Shown piece by piece: positions 8,215-17,230 of a stretch of DNA of 64,000 bases. Source of the stretch: Candidatus Contendibacter sp. (GTDB lineage: Bacteria; Pseudomonadota; Gammaproteobacteria; Competibacterales; Competibacteraceae); contig JARSSP010000030.1 of assembly GCA_029624675.1 (NCBI GenBank), forward strand, positions 142 through 64,141, in the 5' to 3' direction. Positions within the stretch are counted from its first letter, which is position 1; the number at the start of each line of letters is the position of its first letter. The notes beneath the pieces are model-generated. The model was not told where the DNA came from. It saw nothing but the letters and a program-made list of their open reading frames with translations, and ran no database searches. The position numbers and the translations under genes are program-made.

Positions 8215-9093
8215 TCAATCCAGATAGAGGTTGTCGCGGGCGCGCTTGGCCCGCTGGAAGACGGCGAGAATCGCGGCGCGGTCGTCGGCGCGGATCGCTT
8301 CGGCCAGCCGCGCCAGATCGGCGCTGAACAACGCGATCATTTCCAGCAATTGCTCGCGGTTGGCGGCACAGATGTCACCCCACATCGTCGGGTCGCTAGA
8401 GGCGATGCGGGTGAAATCGCGGAATCCGCCGGCGGCGTAGCGGAAGATTTCCGCCCGGTCGTCCAGGCGAGCCAGGGTATCGACCAGGGTGTAGGCCAGC
8501 ATGTGCGGCAGATGGCTGGTCGCCGCCAGCACCGCGTCGTGATGGCGCACGCCCATGTCCACCACCTCGGCCCCGGTCAGTTCCCACATTCGTTTGATCA
8601 GGCGATGCGCGGCGGCGGTGGTTTCCGCCAGCGGCGTCAGGATCACCCGTCGGCGCTGGAACAGAGTCGCGAACGAGGCTTCGACCCCGCTCTTCTCGGT
8701 GCCGGCGATGGGATGACCGGGCACGAAGTGGGAGGGGATGCGGCCGTAAACCCGCTCCACGTCGGTCACCACGCTCCCCTTGGCGCTGCCCACGTCGGTG
8801 ACCACCGCGTCGGACGCCAGGCGCGGAACAATGGTGCGCAGCACCGGTTCGATGGCGCCCAGCGGCACGGCCACCACCACCACATCCGCGTCGACGACCG
8901 CGCGGGCGGGATCGGTGTCGTAACGGTCCACCACGCCCAGGCGCACCGCCGCGCGCAGGTTGTCCTCGTTGCGGCCGGAGCCGACCACTTCGATCACTTC
9001 GCCCTGCTCGCGCAGGGCGCGGGCCAGCGAGCCGCCGATCAGGCCGACGCCGATGACGCACAGGCGTCGGATCAGGGGTTGCGGCGCGGTCAT
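8215..9093 (-). CDS. tyrA: Prephenate dehydrogenase
   Basis: 292 residues. The N-terminal Rossmann motif GVGLIGGSLARAL binds NAD(P). TDVGSAKGSV, HPIAGTEKSG and ATSHLPHMLAY are characteristic TyrA motifs, with catalytic and substrate histidines in GHPIAG and SHLPH. It converts prephenate to 4-hydroxyphenylpyruvate in tyrosine synthesis. No chorismate mutase or ACT domain is present, so this is the short monofunctional form. Its ATG lies one base after the hisC stop, so the two genes are co-transcribed, as in the common hisC2-tyrA(-aroA) arrangement. Confidence 0.95.
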   Translation of the reverse strand: MTAPQPLIRRLCVIGVGLIGGSLARALREQGEVIEVVGSGRNEDNLRAAVRLGVVDRYDTDPARAVVDADVVVVAVPLGAIEPVLRTIVPRLASDAVVTDVGSAKGSVVTDVERVYGRIPSHFVPGHPIAGTEKSGVEASFATLFQRRRVILTPLAETTAAAHRLIKRMWELTGAEVVDMGVRHHDAVLAATSHLPHMLAYTLVDTLARLDDRAEIFRYAAGGFRDFTRIASSDPTMWGDICAANREQLLEMIALFSADLARLAEAIRADDRAAILAVFQRAKRARDNLYLD

Positions 9094-9094
9094 G

Positions 9095-10219
9095 TCAATC
9101 CTTCAACACGTCGGTCAGCGCCTCGATCAAGCGGGCGTTTTCCGTCTCGGCGCCAATGCTGATTCGCAGGAAGCGCGGCAGACCGTAGTTGTCCACCGGC
9201 CGGGTGATGACGCCGCGCTTGAGCAGTTCCAGAAACACGTCTCGCCCGGGCCGGCCGACATCCACGCACAGAAAATTGCCGACTGAGGGCAACCAGGGCA
9301 ATCCCAGTTGGCGGCAGGCGTTCCGCAACTGCTCCATCCCGGCCCGGTTGACCGCCCGGCTCCGTTCCAGATGCCCGAAATCGTCCAGCGCCGCCGCCGC
9401 CGCGACCAGCGCCAGACTGTTGACGTTGAACGGCTCGCGAACCCGATTGAGCAAATCCGCCACCTGGGGATGCGAGATCGCGTAGCCGACCCGGAGCCCG
9501 GCCAGTCCGTAAGCCTTGGAGAAGGTGCGGGTGACGACGAGATTGGGGAAGCGGTCGAGCCAGCGCAGGGCGTTGGGGCAATCCGCGTCGGCCTCGACGT
9601 ATTCGAAATAGGCTTCGTCCACTACCGCGATGACCCATTCGGGAATCGCTTCCAGAAACGCTTCCAGCTCCGCCGTTTTCAACCAGGTGCCGGTGGGGTT
9701 GTTGGGGTTGGCGACGAACACCACCCGGGTGCGGTCGTTGATCAGCGCCAGCAGGGCCGCCGGATCGTGACCGTAAGGCATGGCGTGATCGGGCGGATTG
9801 GCCCTGGCGACGCGGGCGGTCGCGCCGATGGCCTGGGTGACGATGGGATAGACCGCGAAGGCGTGTTCGGAAAACACCGCTTCATGCTCCGGAGTCAGGA
9901 ACGCCCGCGCCGCCAGTTCCAGCACGTCGTTGGAGCCATTGCCCAGGGTCAGCGTCGCCGTGGACAAGCCGAGTTTGGCCGACAGCGCGGCCTTGAGCTC
10001 GAAGCCGTTGCCGTCGGGATAGCGGGCCAAGCCGCTTAGAGCGTCGCGGATCGCGGTCAGCGCCCGGGGGCTGGGACCGAGCGGATTTTCGTTGGACGCC
10101 AGCTTGACGATGTCGCTCAGGCCGTATTCTCGGCGCAGTTCGCTTTCCGGTTTGCCGGGCTGATAGGGTTGCAGGGTGCGCACGCCGGGCGCCGCGAGGG
10201 AGAGGAGGTCACAGGTCAT
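9095..10219 (-). CDS. hisC: Histidinol-phosphate / aromatic aminotransferase
   Basis: 374 residues, a fold-type I PLP aminotransferase. SNENPLGPS, the NPNNPTGTW loop, DEAYFEYV and the PLP-lysine motif TRTFSKAYGLAGLRVGY are all present. The ATG at 10219 is chosen because it gives the usual HisC length and starts right before the conserved VRTLQPYQPGKP; the longer open frame upstream would run into the divergent gene's promoter. Being fused to a tyrA operon rather than a his operon, it may be the HisC2 paralogue, which also transaminates aromatic keto acids. Confidence 0.93.
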   Translation of the reverse strand: MTCDLLSLAAPGVRTLQPYQPGKPESELRREYGLSDIVKLASNENPLGPSPRALTAIRDALSGLARYPDGNGFELKAALSAKLGLSTATLTLGNGSNDVLELAARAFLTPEHEAVFSEHAFAVYPIVTQAIGATARVARANPPDHAMPYGHDPAALLALINDRTRVVFVANPNNPTGTWLKTAELEAFLEAIPEWVIAVVDEAYFEYVEADADCPNALRWLDRFPNLVVTRTFSKAYGLAGLRVGYAISHPQVADLLNRVREPFNVNSLALVAAAAALDDFGHLERSRAVNRAGMEQLRNACRQLGLPWLPSVGNFLCVDVGRPGRDVFLELLKRGVITRPVDNYGLPRFLRISIGAETENARLIEALTDVLKD

Positions 10220-10392
10220 GGATCGGGAAGCTCCGTCGGAAGGGCTGATTTTTAATAACCCTATCAGAAAGTTCGGGCGCGATATAGCGGATTGCGCCTC
10301 GACCGTCGCCACGATTGCCAGTCCGGCTGGGCCATGCGGTTCCTCCACGCTTCGTTTACAATCTAACCCATAAGAATCCTGGAGGATGCTGG

Positions 10393-11802
10393 ATGACCGC
10401 TCTGTCGGTTCGCGTTTCGGAAGATCCCGCCCGTCCATTGGGACACGCCATCATGACCCTCAGCGGGTTGCCGCGCGGGCTGGAAACCTTTGAGTTCACT
10501 CTCAGCCGCCACGGCTTTGCCGCCAACCATCTCGGTTCGGACGGCTGGCAGGGCGCGGAGTGCTGGCTGCAACCCGAGGAGGCGTGGTACAGCGGAGACG
10601 CGCTCAAGTTTGTCGTTCATCCCGATCTGGCGTTTCAACTGGAAAACATGCCGTACACCCTGACAGTGCGCGGGCATGGGCTGGCGGATGCCGTCGCCGT
10701 GACCTTCGTCTGGCCGCTTGAGTTGGAACTGGAGGAGGGTACCGTCGGTGGTGAGCGGCGAGTGGTTGGCGGCACACGGGTGGATGCGGCTCCAAAGCCG
10801 CGCCCGGAACCGGAGCCGAGCGCCATGCCGACGGTCGAGTCGCCGGAAGTGAGCAACGCCGATTTGCCCATTCCAGATGTGGCGATTCCGGAAATTGGCG
10901 CCGAACCGGCAATAACGAACCCTGACGATGTACCCACTCGGATCGTGGGACATCGGGTGCGGGCGCCGCATTCAAGCCAGGAGGGGCCGACGCGGGTGGT
11001 GGTGGAGGGAGGACCGACGCAGCCGCCGCTTCTGGGCGCTGAGCGCCCCGTCGCTGAAGAACCGACCCGCAAAGTGTCGGGGCGTCTGGTTCCACCAGTC
11101 GGGGACGATGATCAGCCAACGGCTGTCCCGTCTCCACCGCCCCCCCCTGCCGCGCTGGGTCTGGGTGAAGAGCCGCCGACGGTTACGGCGCCATCCCACC
11201 GTCCCGCGTCGCCTTCGGAGCCGTCGCCCGTTCCCGCCGAGGCGGCCGGCGAGGAACGACCTGGAGGGGGTTTCAGGCTGTCGATCGGGTTGATCCTGTT
11301 GGCGGTGCTGGCGGTGCTGGCGGTGTTGGGAGGATGGTGGTGGTTTGGCCAGCGCTCTGGTAGTACTCCCATGGTCGCGCCACCGCTAGATCCTCCAGCC
11401 AGCTTTCACCGCGCCCCCGAACCGAAACCGGCGCCAGAGCCGAAACCGGCGCCAGAGCCGGTACCGGCGCCGGTCCCGGTCCCCGCGCCGGTCCCCGCGC
11501 CCGCGCCAGTCCCGGTCCCCGCGCCGGAGCCGCCCGCGCCCGAGCGGACGCCCGTTCCGCCGCCGATTTCGGCTCCGCCGCCGGCCCCCACGCCGGTCGC
11601 GCCAGGGCAACCGCCCACGCCCGAGCGAACGCCCGCTCCACCACCCATCGCGCCGGTTCCCCAGGCTCCACTGAAACCGCCGCCGGCTTCGCCCACCCGG
11701 CCAGGCTCTGGACACAGCTTGGAGGACGAACTGAAATCGCAATTCGATCCAACCCTACAGGAATTGGAGAAAGGGTTGCGCCGACCCAAATCGTCGCCTT
11801 GA
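10393..11802 (+). CDS. Membrane-anchored proline-rich protein, function unknown
   Basis: 469 residues. The first 115 or so form a probable beta-rich cytoplasmic domain (LSVRVSEDPARPLGHAIMTLSGLPRGLETFEF, YTLTVRGHGLADAVAVTFVW). A long low-complexity linker follows, then one transmembrane helix (LSIGLILLAVLAVLAVLGG, about residue 297-317). Outside lie PAPEPKPAPEPV-type repeats and a short charged end. The ATG at 10393 has GGAGG seven bases upstream. The gene shares its direction and style (domain, helix, Pro/Ala-rich exterior) with the gene at 13475, so the products may work together. No family was recognised. Confidence 0.7.
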   Translation: MTALSVRVSEDPARPLGHAIMTLSGLPRGLETFEFTLSRHGFAANHLGSDGWQGAECWLQPEEAWYSGDALKFVVHPDLAFQLENMPYTLTVRGHGLADAVAVTFVWPLELELEEGTVGGERRVVGGTRVDAAPKPRPEPEPSAMPTVESPEVSNADLPIPDVAIPEIGAEPAITNPDDVPTRIVGHRVRAPHSSQEGPTRVVVEGGPTQPPLLGAERPVAEEPTRKVSGRLVPPVGDDDQPTAVPSPPPPPAALGLGEEPPTVTAPSHRPASPSEPSPVPAEAAGEERPGGGFRLSIGLILLAVLAVLAVLGGWWWFGQRSGSTPMVAPPLDPPASFHRAPEPKPAPEPKPAPEPVPAPVPVPAPVPAPAPVPVPAPEPPAPERTPVPPPISAPPPAPTPVAPGQPPTPERTPAPPPIAPVPQAPLKPPPASPTRPGSGHSLEDELKSQFDPTLQELEKGLRRPKSSP

Positions 11803-11864
11803 ATACACAACCATTGAACGCGAATTGCTTCCACCGCATCGTGATCACCGCAAGGAGTACCCGT

Positions 11865-12923
11865 ATGAACCGTCCGCTGATCAGCGGCCTGCTACTACTG
11901 CTGTTGCTGTGCGGCGGGCTGACGTCGGCGCGAGCCGACGATGCCAACGCCAAGCAGATTGGCATGGTCACCGGTTCCGAGACCGGCACCTACATCAAGT
12001 TTGGCAACGACATCGCCCGAGTGGCCAAAACCGTCGGCCTGGATATCCTGGTCAAGGATTCCCAGGGCTCGATTGACAACATCAAGCGCATCAACAGCAA
12101 GGAAAACGCGACCTTCGGCATCGTCCAATCCGACGTCCTCGGTTTTCTCAGCCGCTCCGAAAATCCGGAGATGCGCCAGGTCGCCAGCCGGCTGCGGCTG
12201 ATCTTTCCGTTTTACAACGAGGAGGTCCATTTGTTCGCGAACAAGGTCATTACCTCCTTCGATGGCTTGCAGGGCAAGCGGGTGGTGGTGGGCGAGCAGG
12301 GCAGCGGCACCTGGCTGACCGCGATGAATCTGCTGCAACTGACCGGGGTCAAGCCCGCCGAACTGATCCATTTGCCACCGTTGCAAGGGGTCACCGCCGT
12401 GCTCAAGGGTGAAGCCGACGCCACATTCTATGTGGCGGGCAAGCCGGTCAACCTGTTCACCAAGGTGGGGAACCTGGTGACCAAGCCCGAGTTCGCTCCC
12501 ATGCTGGCGAACGTTCATTTCGTGCCGTTGGACGATCCACGGATGCTGCGCGAATATCAGCCCGCCCAGATCGGCCCCGCCGATTACGAGTGGTTGAGCG
12601 GTGACGTACCGACCATCGCGGTGAAGGCGGTGTTGATGAGCTTCGACTTTTCCGGCAAGCGGAGTCCCTATTTCGCCCAGCGCTGCGAGCAGTTGGCGAA
12701 ATTGGGCCAGGCCATTCGCGCCAATATCGACGCGCTCCGGCAAACCGGCCACCCCAAGTGGAAGGAAGTCAATCTGGACGAAAAAGTCGGCGTCTGGCCG
12801 TTGGACAGTTGTTCGCGCGGCAACATCAAGGGTGGCGGTTCGAACGTGGACCTGAGCCGCGAGCTGGAGAAGATGTTGTTGAATCAGTTCGAATGGCCCG
12901 GGTATTCGATTCCGGCGGCCTGA
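11865..12923 (+). CDS. TAXI-family TRAP solute-binding protein (orphan)
   Basis: 352 residues. A cleavable signal peptide (LISGLLLLLLLCGGLTSARA) is followed by the TAXI-type substrate-binding fold: IGMVTGSETGTYIKFGNDIA, FGIVQSDVL, LQGKRVVVGEQGSGTW and VLKGEADATFYVAGKP. Such proteins normally deliver solutes to a DctQM permease, but none is encoded nearby, so this one may sense rather than transport. The ATG at 11865 is preceded by AAGGAG and begins the signal peptide. The gene lies between two proline-rich membrane proteins in the same direction. Confidence 0.88.
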   Translation: MNRPLISGLLLLLLLCGGLTSARADDANAKQIGMVTGSETGTYIKFGNDIARVAKTVGLDILVKDSQGSIDNIKRINSKENATFGIVQSDVLGFLSRSENPEMRQVASRLRLIFPFYNEEVHLFANKVITSFDGLQGKRVVVGEQGSGTWLTAMNLLQLTGVKPAELIHLPPLQGVTAVLKGEADATFYVAGKPVNLFTKVGNLVTKPEFAPMLANVHFVPLDDPRMLREYQPAQIGPADYEWLSGDVPTIAVKAVLMSFDFSGKRSPYFAQRCEQLAKLGQAIRANIDALRQTGHPKWKEVNLDEKVGVWPLDSCSRGNIKGGGSNVDLSRELEKMLLNQFEWPGYSIPAA

Positions 12924-12946
12924 TCTCCATCAGGGGAGAGAAACCG

Positions 12947-13426
12947 ATGCGATTTGTACAGATGGTTTTGATGGCGGCCCTGATCGCTGGAACGAACGTG
13001 GCCCTGGCCCAGGATCGGCGGCCAGACGCCCGCCTGGCGTTTTCCAGCACGGCGTTCGGGCTGTTGTTTGGGTATCAGTGGGGGCAAGGCGCGCTGGAAT
13101 TCCAGGGGCGGAAATATCCGTTCACCGTTTCCGGGATCAAGGCGGCGACGCTGGGCATCGCCAGCGTGGATGCTCTCGGTCAGGTCTATCGCTTGCGAGA
13201 ACTGGCTGATTTCCCCGGACGCTATATCGTGGTCGAGGGTGGATTGACCGTGGTTCAGGGGGGCGGCAACGCCGTGTTGCGCAACGAGAAAGGCGTCATG
13301 CTGTATTTGCAGAACGTACATTATGGCCTTGATCTGACCCTGGGGGGCGGTGGCGTCGATATCGCTCTGACCGAGCCGGCCGGCGCGGTGGCCCCGCCGA
13401 CCCAATCAGGCGACGCGGCGCGTTGA
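12947..13426 (+). CDS. Small exported protein of unknown function
   Basis: 159 residues. An N-terminal signal peptide (MVLMAALIAGTNVALAQ) precedes a glycine-rich, beta-type domain with LLFGYQWGQGALEFQGRKYPFTVSG, ASVDALGQVYRLRELADFPGRYI and VVQGGGNAVLRNEKGVMLYLQ. The pattern recalls small secreted bacterial proteins with a repeating beta core, but no named family is assigned. The ATG at 12947 has AGGGGAGAG just upstream. It follows the TAXI gene by 23 bases and is probably in the same operon. Confidence 0.8.
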   Translation: MRFVQMVLMAALIAGTNVALAQDRRPDARLAFSSTAFGLLFGYQWGQGALEFQGRKYPFTVSGIKAATLGIASVDALGQVYRLRELADFPGRYIVVEGGLTVVQGGGNAVLRNEKGVMLYLQNVHYGLDLTLGGGGVDIALTEPAGAVAPPTQSGDAAR

Positions 13427-13474
13427 ATGGGGAAGTCATCCAGGGTTGCAGGAGCCTAGCGAGGCGCGGCGGGT

Positions 13475-15535
13475 ATGGTGGAACAGATTCTTCTCAGCAG
13501 CGGATCCTTGGCGGGAATGCGCGAGACCGGCGGCTTTGGCCAGCCGCTGCACGCCCTGTACCCGCAAATCCGGGCGGTGCTGGCCAGCGAACTGGGGCCG
13601 GAAGCGGCGGTGCTGCTGGCTGAACCGGTGGTGGATCGCGTCAACGACCGGATCGACTGGTATACCGAGGGCGATCCCGATCGTCCGCCAGCGGCGCTGA
13701 GCGATCTGCCCGAGGAGCAACGCCAGCCGCTGTTGGCCCAAGTCCACGACCTGTTGGACCGTGGGCGGGAGGTGGCGGAGCGTTACGCCGCTTCAAAGGA
13801 GGCTCGCCGGGCGCAATTGGGGGCAATGCTACGGGTGGCCCTGAGCACGCCAGCCGAAACCGAGCTGTTTTTGGTCGAGGGGCGACCGGTGATGATCCGC
13901 TGGGGCTTCACCCCGGATCGGCCCTGGGAGACGGCGGCGGAGCCGGCCCGAAGCCCGGTGGTTCCGCCGTCCGCGCCAAGACCGGCTGAATCACCACGCG
14001 ACGTGGCGATGCCGGAAATGGCCCTGCCCGAACTGGCCGCCGCGCCGAAGTTCGGGACCGAGCCGCCGCCGTTGACTGAATCGCCACCGGTCGCGCCATT
14101 GTCCACCCCGGCGCCGGAACCGGCACCGGAACCGGTTCCACCTCTAAAGCCGGCTTTGTCTCCGACCCTGTCGGAACCGCCGCCGAAACTTCCATCGGAA
14201 TCCAAGCCCCCACCAGCGGCGGCCGTGTCCCAAGCACCACAGGAATCCCAATTCGAATCCGAAACCTCCAGGTCGGCCGCGGCGCCGCTCGATGCGGCGG
14301 TGGAGCCCAAATCCGGGTCTGAGCCCGAATCCGGAGCCCAGTGGCGTTACGTGGTGGTCGGCTCTCGGTATTTTTGGAGCGTGTTCGCGCTGGCCGGATT
14401 GCTGGCCGTGATCGCGGCGTTCTGGTGGGGGATGGGGTGGCCAGCGCCATTTTCCGCGTCGGGCCAGGGGTCGAAGCCCGTGCTGGATATCGATCTGGAG
14501 CGCGCCCTAGCCCAGACGCAGCGTACCGAGACGGAATTGCGGAGCCGGCTGGAAAGTTTGTTGACGCAACTCGCCGAGCGACGCGGTCAGTGTCCATTGC
14601 CGGCCGTCAGAGCGGGCGCCGCCGTTCCCGCGATTCGAGAACCCGGCCAGGAGGGCCGCGCGGCTCCAGCTCGATCCACCACCCCCTCCAACAACCCTGT
14701 GGCAATTCCAACCGTGGATGCTCCAACCGCCGCCCGCGCGGCGACTACTCCCGGCATGGCGCCGCCCGCCGCCCCCGAGACGGCTCCAGCGACGGCAACG
14801 CCAATCGTGCCGGACCACGCCGTATCGCCGACGGCCATGCTGCCAGTGAGCGCCATCGATCCTCCGGACAGCGTCGGTCCACCATTGTCGAGGCCGGAAT
14901 CTCGCGCTGCGTCGGAGACGAAGTCACCCACGCGAACATTGGAAGAGGTTTTGGTTGAGCGTGCGCCAGTAGCGGGCGCGCCAGCGCGGCAATCGCCTTC
15001 GTCCCGGACCGAACCGCCGGCCAAGGTCGAGCCGCTCGCTCGAACCGAACCGCCAGCCAAGAAGGCCGAACCCCCCGCCTTGACGGAGCCGCCGGTCAAG
15101 GCCGAGCCGACCGCCGAGGAGCGCCGGGAATTTACGAACCGCATGATCGAGACCGGCGCGACAACCGGTGAAGTCACCGCGACGCTGTTATGGAACGGTC
15201 CGGGCGATCTCGACTTGGTGGTGCGCTGTCCGTCCGGCCAACAACTGGATTACCGCAATCCAGCCGCATGCGGCGGCGCCCTGGATGTGGACGCTAACGC
15301 CACGCGCGGCACGCTCAGTGACCGGCCGGTGGAAAACGCTTTCTGGCCAGCGGGCCGCGCCGCGCCGGGAAATTACGGGGTCGCTGTGCGTTACGCGCCG
15401 CGCAAGGACGAGCAGAATCCCCAAGAAACGCCTTTTCAGGTGCGCCTGATCCGGGGCGGCCAGGAGTCGGTATTCAAGGGTACGGTCCGGCCCAATGCGA
15501 TAACGCCGGTCACGACCTTCACCGTCGAGCGCTGA
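13475..15535 (+). CDS. SrfA-like membrane protein with Pro/Ala-rich region and DUF2135-like C-terminal domain
   Basis: 686 residues in four parts. The N-terminal 150 (LLSSGSLAGMRE, IDWYTEGDPDRPP, LFLVEGRPVMIRWGF) resemble what is recalled of SrfA-type proteins. A Pro/Glu-rich linker follows, then a transmembrane helix (SVFALAGLLAVIAAFWWG, about 306-325). After it comes a coiled stretch and long Pro/Ala-rich sequence. The last 120 residues form a beta-sandwich (TLLWNGPGDLDLVVRCPSG, PGNYGVAVRYAP) like DUF2135. The linker signature suggests a periplasm-spanning protein that displays a binding domain. The srfB and srfC partners are absent here. The SrfA and DUF2135 links are recollection, not searches. 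Confidence 0.68.
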   Translation: MVEQILLSSGSLAGMRETGGFGQPLHALYPQIRAVLASELGPEAAVLLAEPVVDRVNDRIDWYTEGDPDRPPAALSDLPEEQRQPLLAQVHDLLDRGREVAERYAASKEARRAQLGAMLRVALSTPAETELFLVEGRPVMIRWGFTPDRPWETAAEPARSPVVPPSAPRPAESPRDVAMPEMALPELAAAPKFGTEPPPLTESPPVAPLSTPAPEPAPEPVPPLKPALSPTLSEPPPKLPSESKPPPAAAVSQAPQESQFESETSRSAAAPLDAAVEPKSGSEPESGAQWRYVVVGSRYFWSVFALAGLLAVIAAFWWGMGWPAPFSASGQGSKPVLDIDLERALAQTQRTETELRSRLESLLTQLAERRGQCPLPAVRAGAAVPAIREPGQEGRAAPARSTTPSNNPVAIPTVDAPTAARAATTPGMAPPAAPETAPATATPIVPDHAVSPTAMLPVSAIDPPDSVGPPLSRPESRAASETKSPTRTLEEVLVERAPVAGAPARQSPSSRTEPPAKVEPLARTEPPAKKAEPPALTEPPVKAEPTAEERREFTNRMIETGATTGEVTATLLWNGPGDLDLVVRCPSGQQLDYRNPAACGGALDVDANATRGTLSDRPVENAFWPAGRAAPGNYGVAVRYAPRKDEQNPQETPFQVRLIRGGQESVFKGTVRPNAITPVTTFTVER

Positions 15536-15545
15536 GGAATCCGTC

Positions 15546-15869
15546 ATGAATCGACAGGAACAGTTCACGGTTTACGCCGCCGAGACGGCAATTCCGCGCC
15601 ACCAGCGGGCCTGGGTCTGGGGTTTGGCGGCGCTGGCGATTCTGCTGTGCGGGCTGGCCGCCGGCTGGCTGATGGGCGGCGCGGGCTTCGGCGGTTTCCA
15701 AAGTGGAACCCGATCCGGCATCCGCGCCGTGGATGGCGTGGCGTTATTGGCCCAGCGGGAAGCGGTGAACGACGAGTTACGCAAGCGCATCGCTCGTTTG
15801 GAGCAGGCATTGCGCGGCGACATTTGCGCGCCAGCGGCGTTGGAGGCGCTGCAACCGACCAGCCGTTGA
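15546..15869 (+). CDS. Small single-pass membrane protein
   Basis: 107 residues. One transmembrane helix (WGLAALAILLCGLAAGWLMGG, about residues 25-45) separates a short N-terminal tail from a C-terminal coiled segment (AQREAVNDELRKRIARLEQAL). It starts 10 bases after the SrfA-like gene and so belongs to the same operon. That gene carries a similar helix followed by a coiled stretch with QRTETELRSRLESLLTQL, hinting at pairing. Function unknown. Confidence 0.72.
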   Translation: MNRQEQFTVYAAETAIPRHQRAWVWGLAALAILLCGLAAGWLMGGAGFGGFQSGTRSGIRAVDGVALLAQREAVNDELRKRIARLEQALRGDICAPAALEALQPTSR

Positions 15870-15932
15870 CGCGGGTTCCAGGGGTCGACGACCTCGTGGA
15901 TTTTCCTTGCCCATCCTCATGAGGAATGCATC

Positions 15933-16385
15933 ATGTCCAGTTTTTCCATTGGCTTGATCTGGCAACGCTCCACACCGGATTTTGACGTGAAAACCTTCAG
16001 CCGCGACCATGTCTGGCGGTTGGCCGGCGGACAAACCGTGCAAGGCTCGTCCGCGCCGGATTATTCCGGCAATCCCGAGATGAGCAATCCCGAGGAGGCG
16101 TTGCTGGCGGCGCTGTCCAGTTGCCACATGCTGACCTTTCTATCCGTCGCCGCGCTCAGAAAGCTGGTGGTGGATCGCTACGAGGACGAACCGACGGCCG
16201 AACTCGGCAAGAACGAGAAGGGCAAGCTCATGGTCGCTCGGATGACCCTGCGCCCCCAGGTGACGTTCGGCGGCGCGACGGCTCCCGATGAGGATACAGT
16301 GCGGCAATTGCACCGCAAGGCCAAGGAAAACTGCTTCGTGGGCAACTCCTTGCTAAGTCAGGTGGCGCTGGAGCCCCGGTTCTAA
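15933..16385 (+). CDS. OsmC/Ohr family protein
   Basis: 150 residues. It has the family's two cysteines: the first in LSSCHMLTFLSVAA and the second in ENCFVGNSL, plus the opening DHVWRLAGGQTVQGSSAPDYSGNPEMSNPEEALLAA pattern. OsmC-type proteins reduce organic or fatty-acid hydroperoxides through this cysteine pair. The sequence is closer to the broad OsmC group than to Ohr itself. GAGGAATG precedes the start. Whether it is transcribed with the preceding cluster is unclear. Confidence 0.9.
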   Translation: MSSFSIGLIWQRSTPDFDVKTFSRDHVWRLAGGQTVQGSSAPDYSGNPEMSNPEEALLAALSSCHMLTFLSVAALRKLVVDRYEDEPTAELGKNEKGKLMVARMTLRPQVTFGGATAPDEDTVRQLHRKAKENCFVGNSLLSQVALEPRF

Positions 16386-16476
16386 CGGCGAGCGAGTATG
16401 GGGAATGGGCTTGCGTCATCGTGCTGGCTGCCTATAAATTTACCCCGGTAAAACGACGAGAGGCGTGAGGACCGGT

Positions 16477-17085
16477 ATGTTGGAGTTCGGTAAGCGGATT
16501 ATTGTTCTCGGTCTGTTGGCGTGGCTGGTCAGCGCCTGCGCCCCGAATGACCTTCAGGAGTCGGCGCCGCCCCCGTTGGCGAATCAGTCCGCGTCGTTGC
16601 GCGAGCCCTGGTTGCTCGTGGACACCAAGGCCGACACGTTGAGCATCATGCAGGGTCAGCGGCCGGTCAAGGTATTCCGCCCGATTGCCTTGGGGAGCAG
16701 CGGAGCCGGCATCAAGTCCCAGCGCGGCGACAACCGGACGCCGACCGGAGTGTTCCGGATCGGTTGGATCAACGACCAGAGCCGGTTCAAGACCTTCATC
16801 GGCCTTGATTATCCCAATCCCGACTACGCGGAGCGGGCGTTGCGGGAACATCGGATCGACCACGCAACCTATGAGCGTATCCGCACCGCCTGGACCCATG
16901 GCTATACCCCGCCACAGGACACGCCTTTGGGGGGGCAGATCGGTATTCATGGAGTGGGGATGGGCGATCCACGGATTCACAACGCCGGCATCAACTGGAC
17001 CAGCGGCTGCGTGGCGCTCGACAACCATCAGATTGAGGCGCTTAGACCATGGGTCAGAAAAGGTATGCGGGTCGAAATTCGCTGA
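16477..17085 (+). CDS. L,D-transpeptidase lipoprotein (YkuD domain)
   Basis: 202 residues. A lipoprotein signal with lipobox LVSAC (C21) suggests anchoring in the envelope. The YkuD domain shows IGIHGVGMG and NWTSGCVALDN, giving the catalytic His and Cys. The substrate-side segment (RGDNRTPTGVFRIGWIND, FIGLDYPNPDYAE) follows the family pattern. Such enzymes form 3-3 crosslinks or attach Braun lipoprotein to peptidoglycan. The ATG at 16477 is preferred over a GTG at 16465 because GAGG lies at the right distance. It sits about 145 bases before an Lpp-like gene, whose product may be its substrate. Confidence 0.9.
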   Translation: MLEFGKRIIVLGLLAWLVSACAPNDLQESAPPPLANQSASLREPWLLVDTKADTLSIMQGQRPVKVFRPIALGSSGAGIKSQRGDNRTPTGVFRIGWINDQSRFKTFIGLDYPNPDYAERALREHRIDHATYERIRTAWTHGYTPPQDTPLGGQIGIHGVGMGDPRIHNAGINWTSGCVALDNHQIEALRPWVRKGMRVEIR

Positions 17086-17127
17086 TCCCAATGCTTTCGC
17101 CATTGTCCGCAAGCTTTGGTTTCGTTA

Positions 17128-17133
17128 TATAAT
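17128..17133 (+). promoter_or_regulatory. Likely -10 box of the lpp promoter
   Basis: A perfect TATAAT lies in the 145-bp gap upstream of the Lpp-like gene, in an A/T-rich patch unlike the surroundings. The best -35 candidate (TTGTCC at 17103-17108) is 19 bp away, longer than ideal. lpp genes usually have strong promoters and long leaders, which fits the roughly 90-base leader this would give. Confidence 0.5.
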
Positions 17134-17230
17134 GAGCTTGTTGTGTTGTTGCAACTTGGTTGTGCTTTAGCGACAGTGTCGCTAGTCGGCACCTTTTTTG
17201 TTTGATGAATGAATGCTTAAGGAGTTGAAG

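Noticed and set aside
10220-10438. N-terminal extension of hisC (73 further codons)
   Set aside because: It runs through the divergent promoter region and the start of the next gene, and HisC proteins begin at the MTCDLLS position used here.
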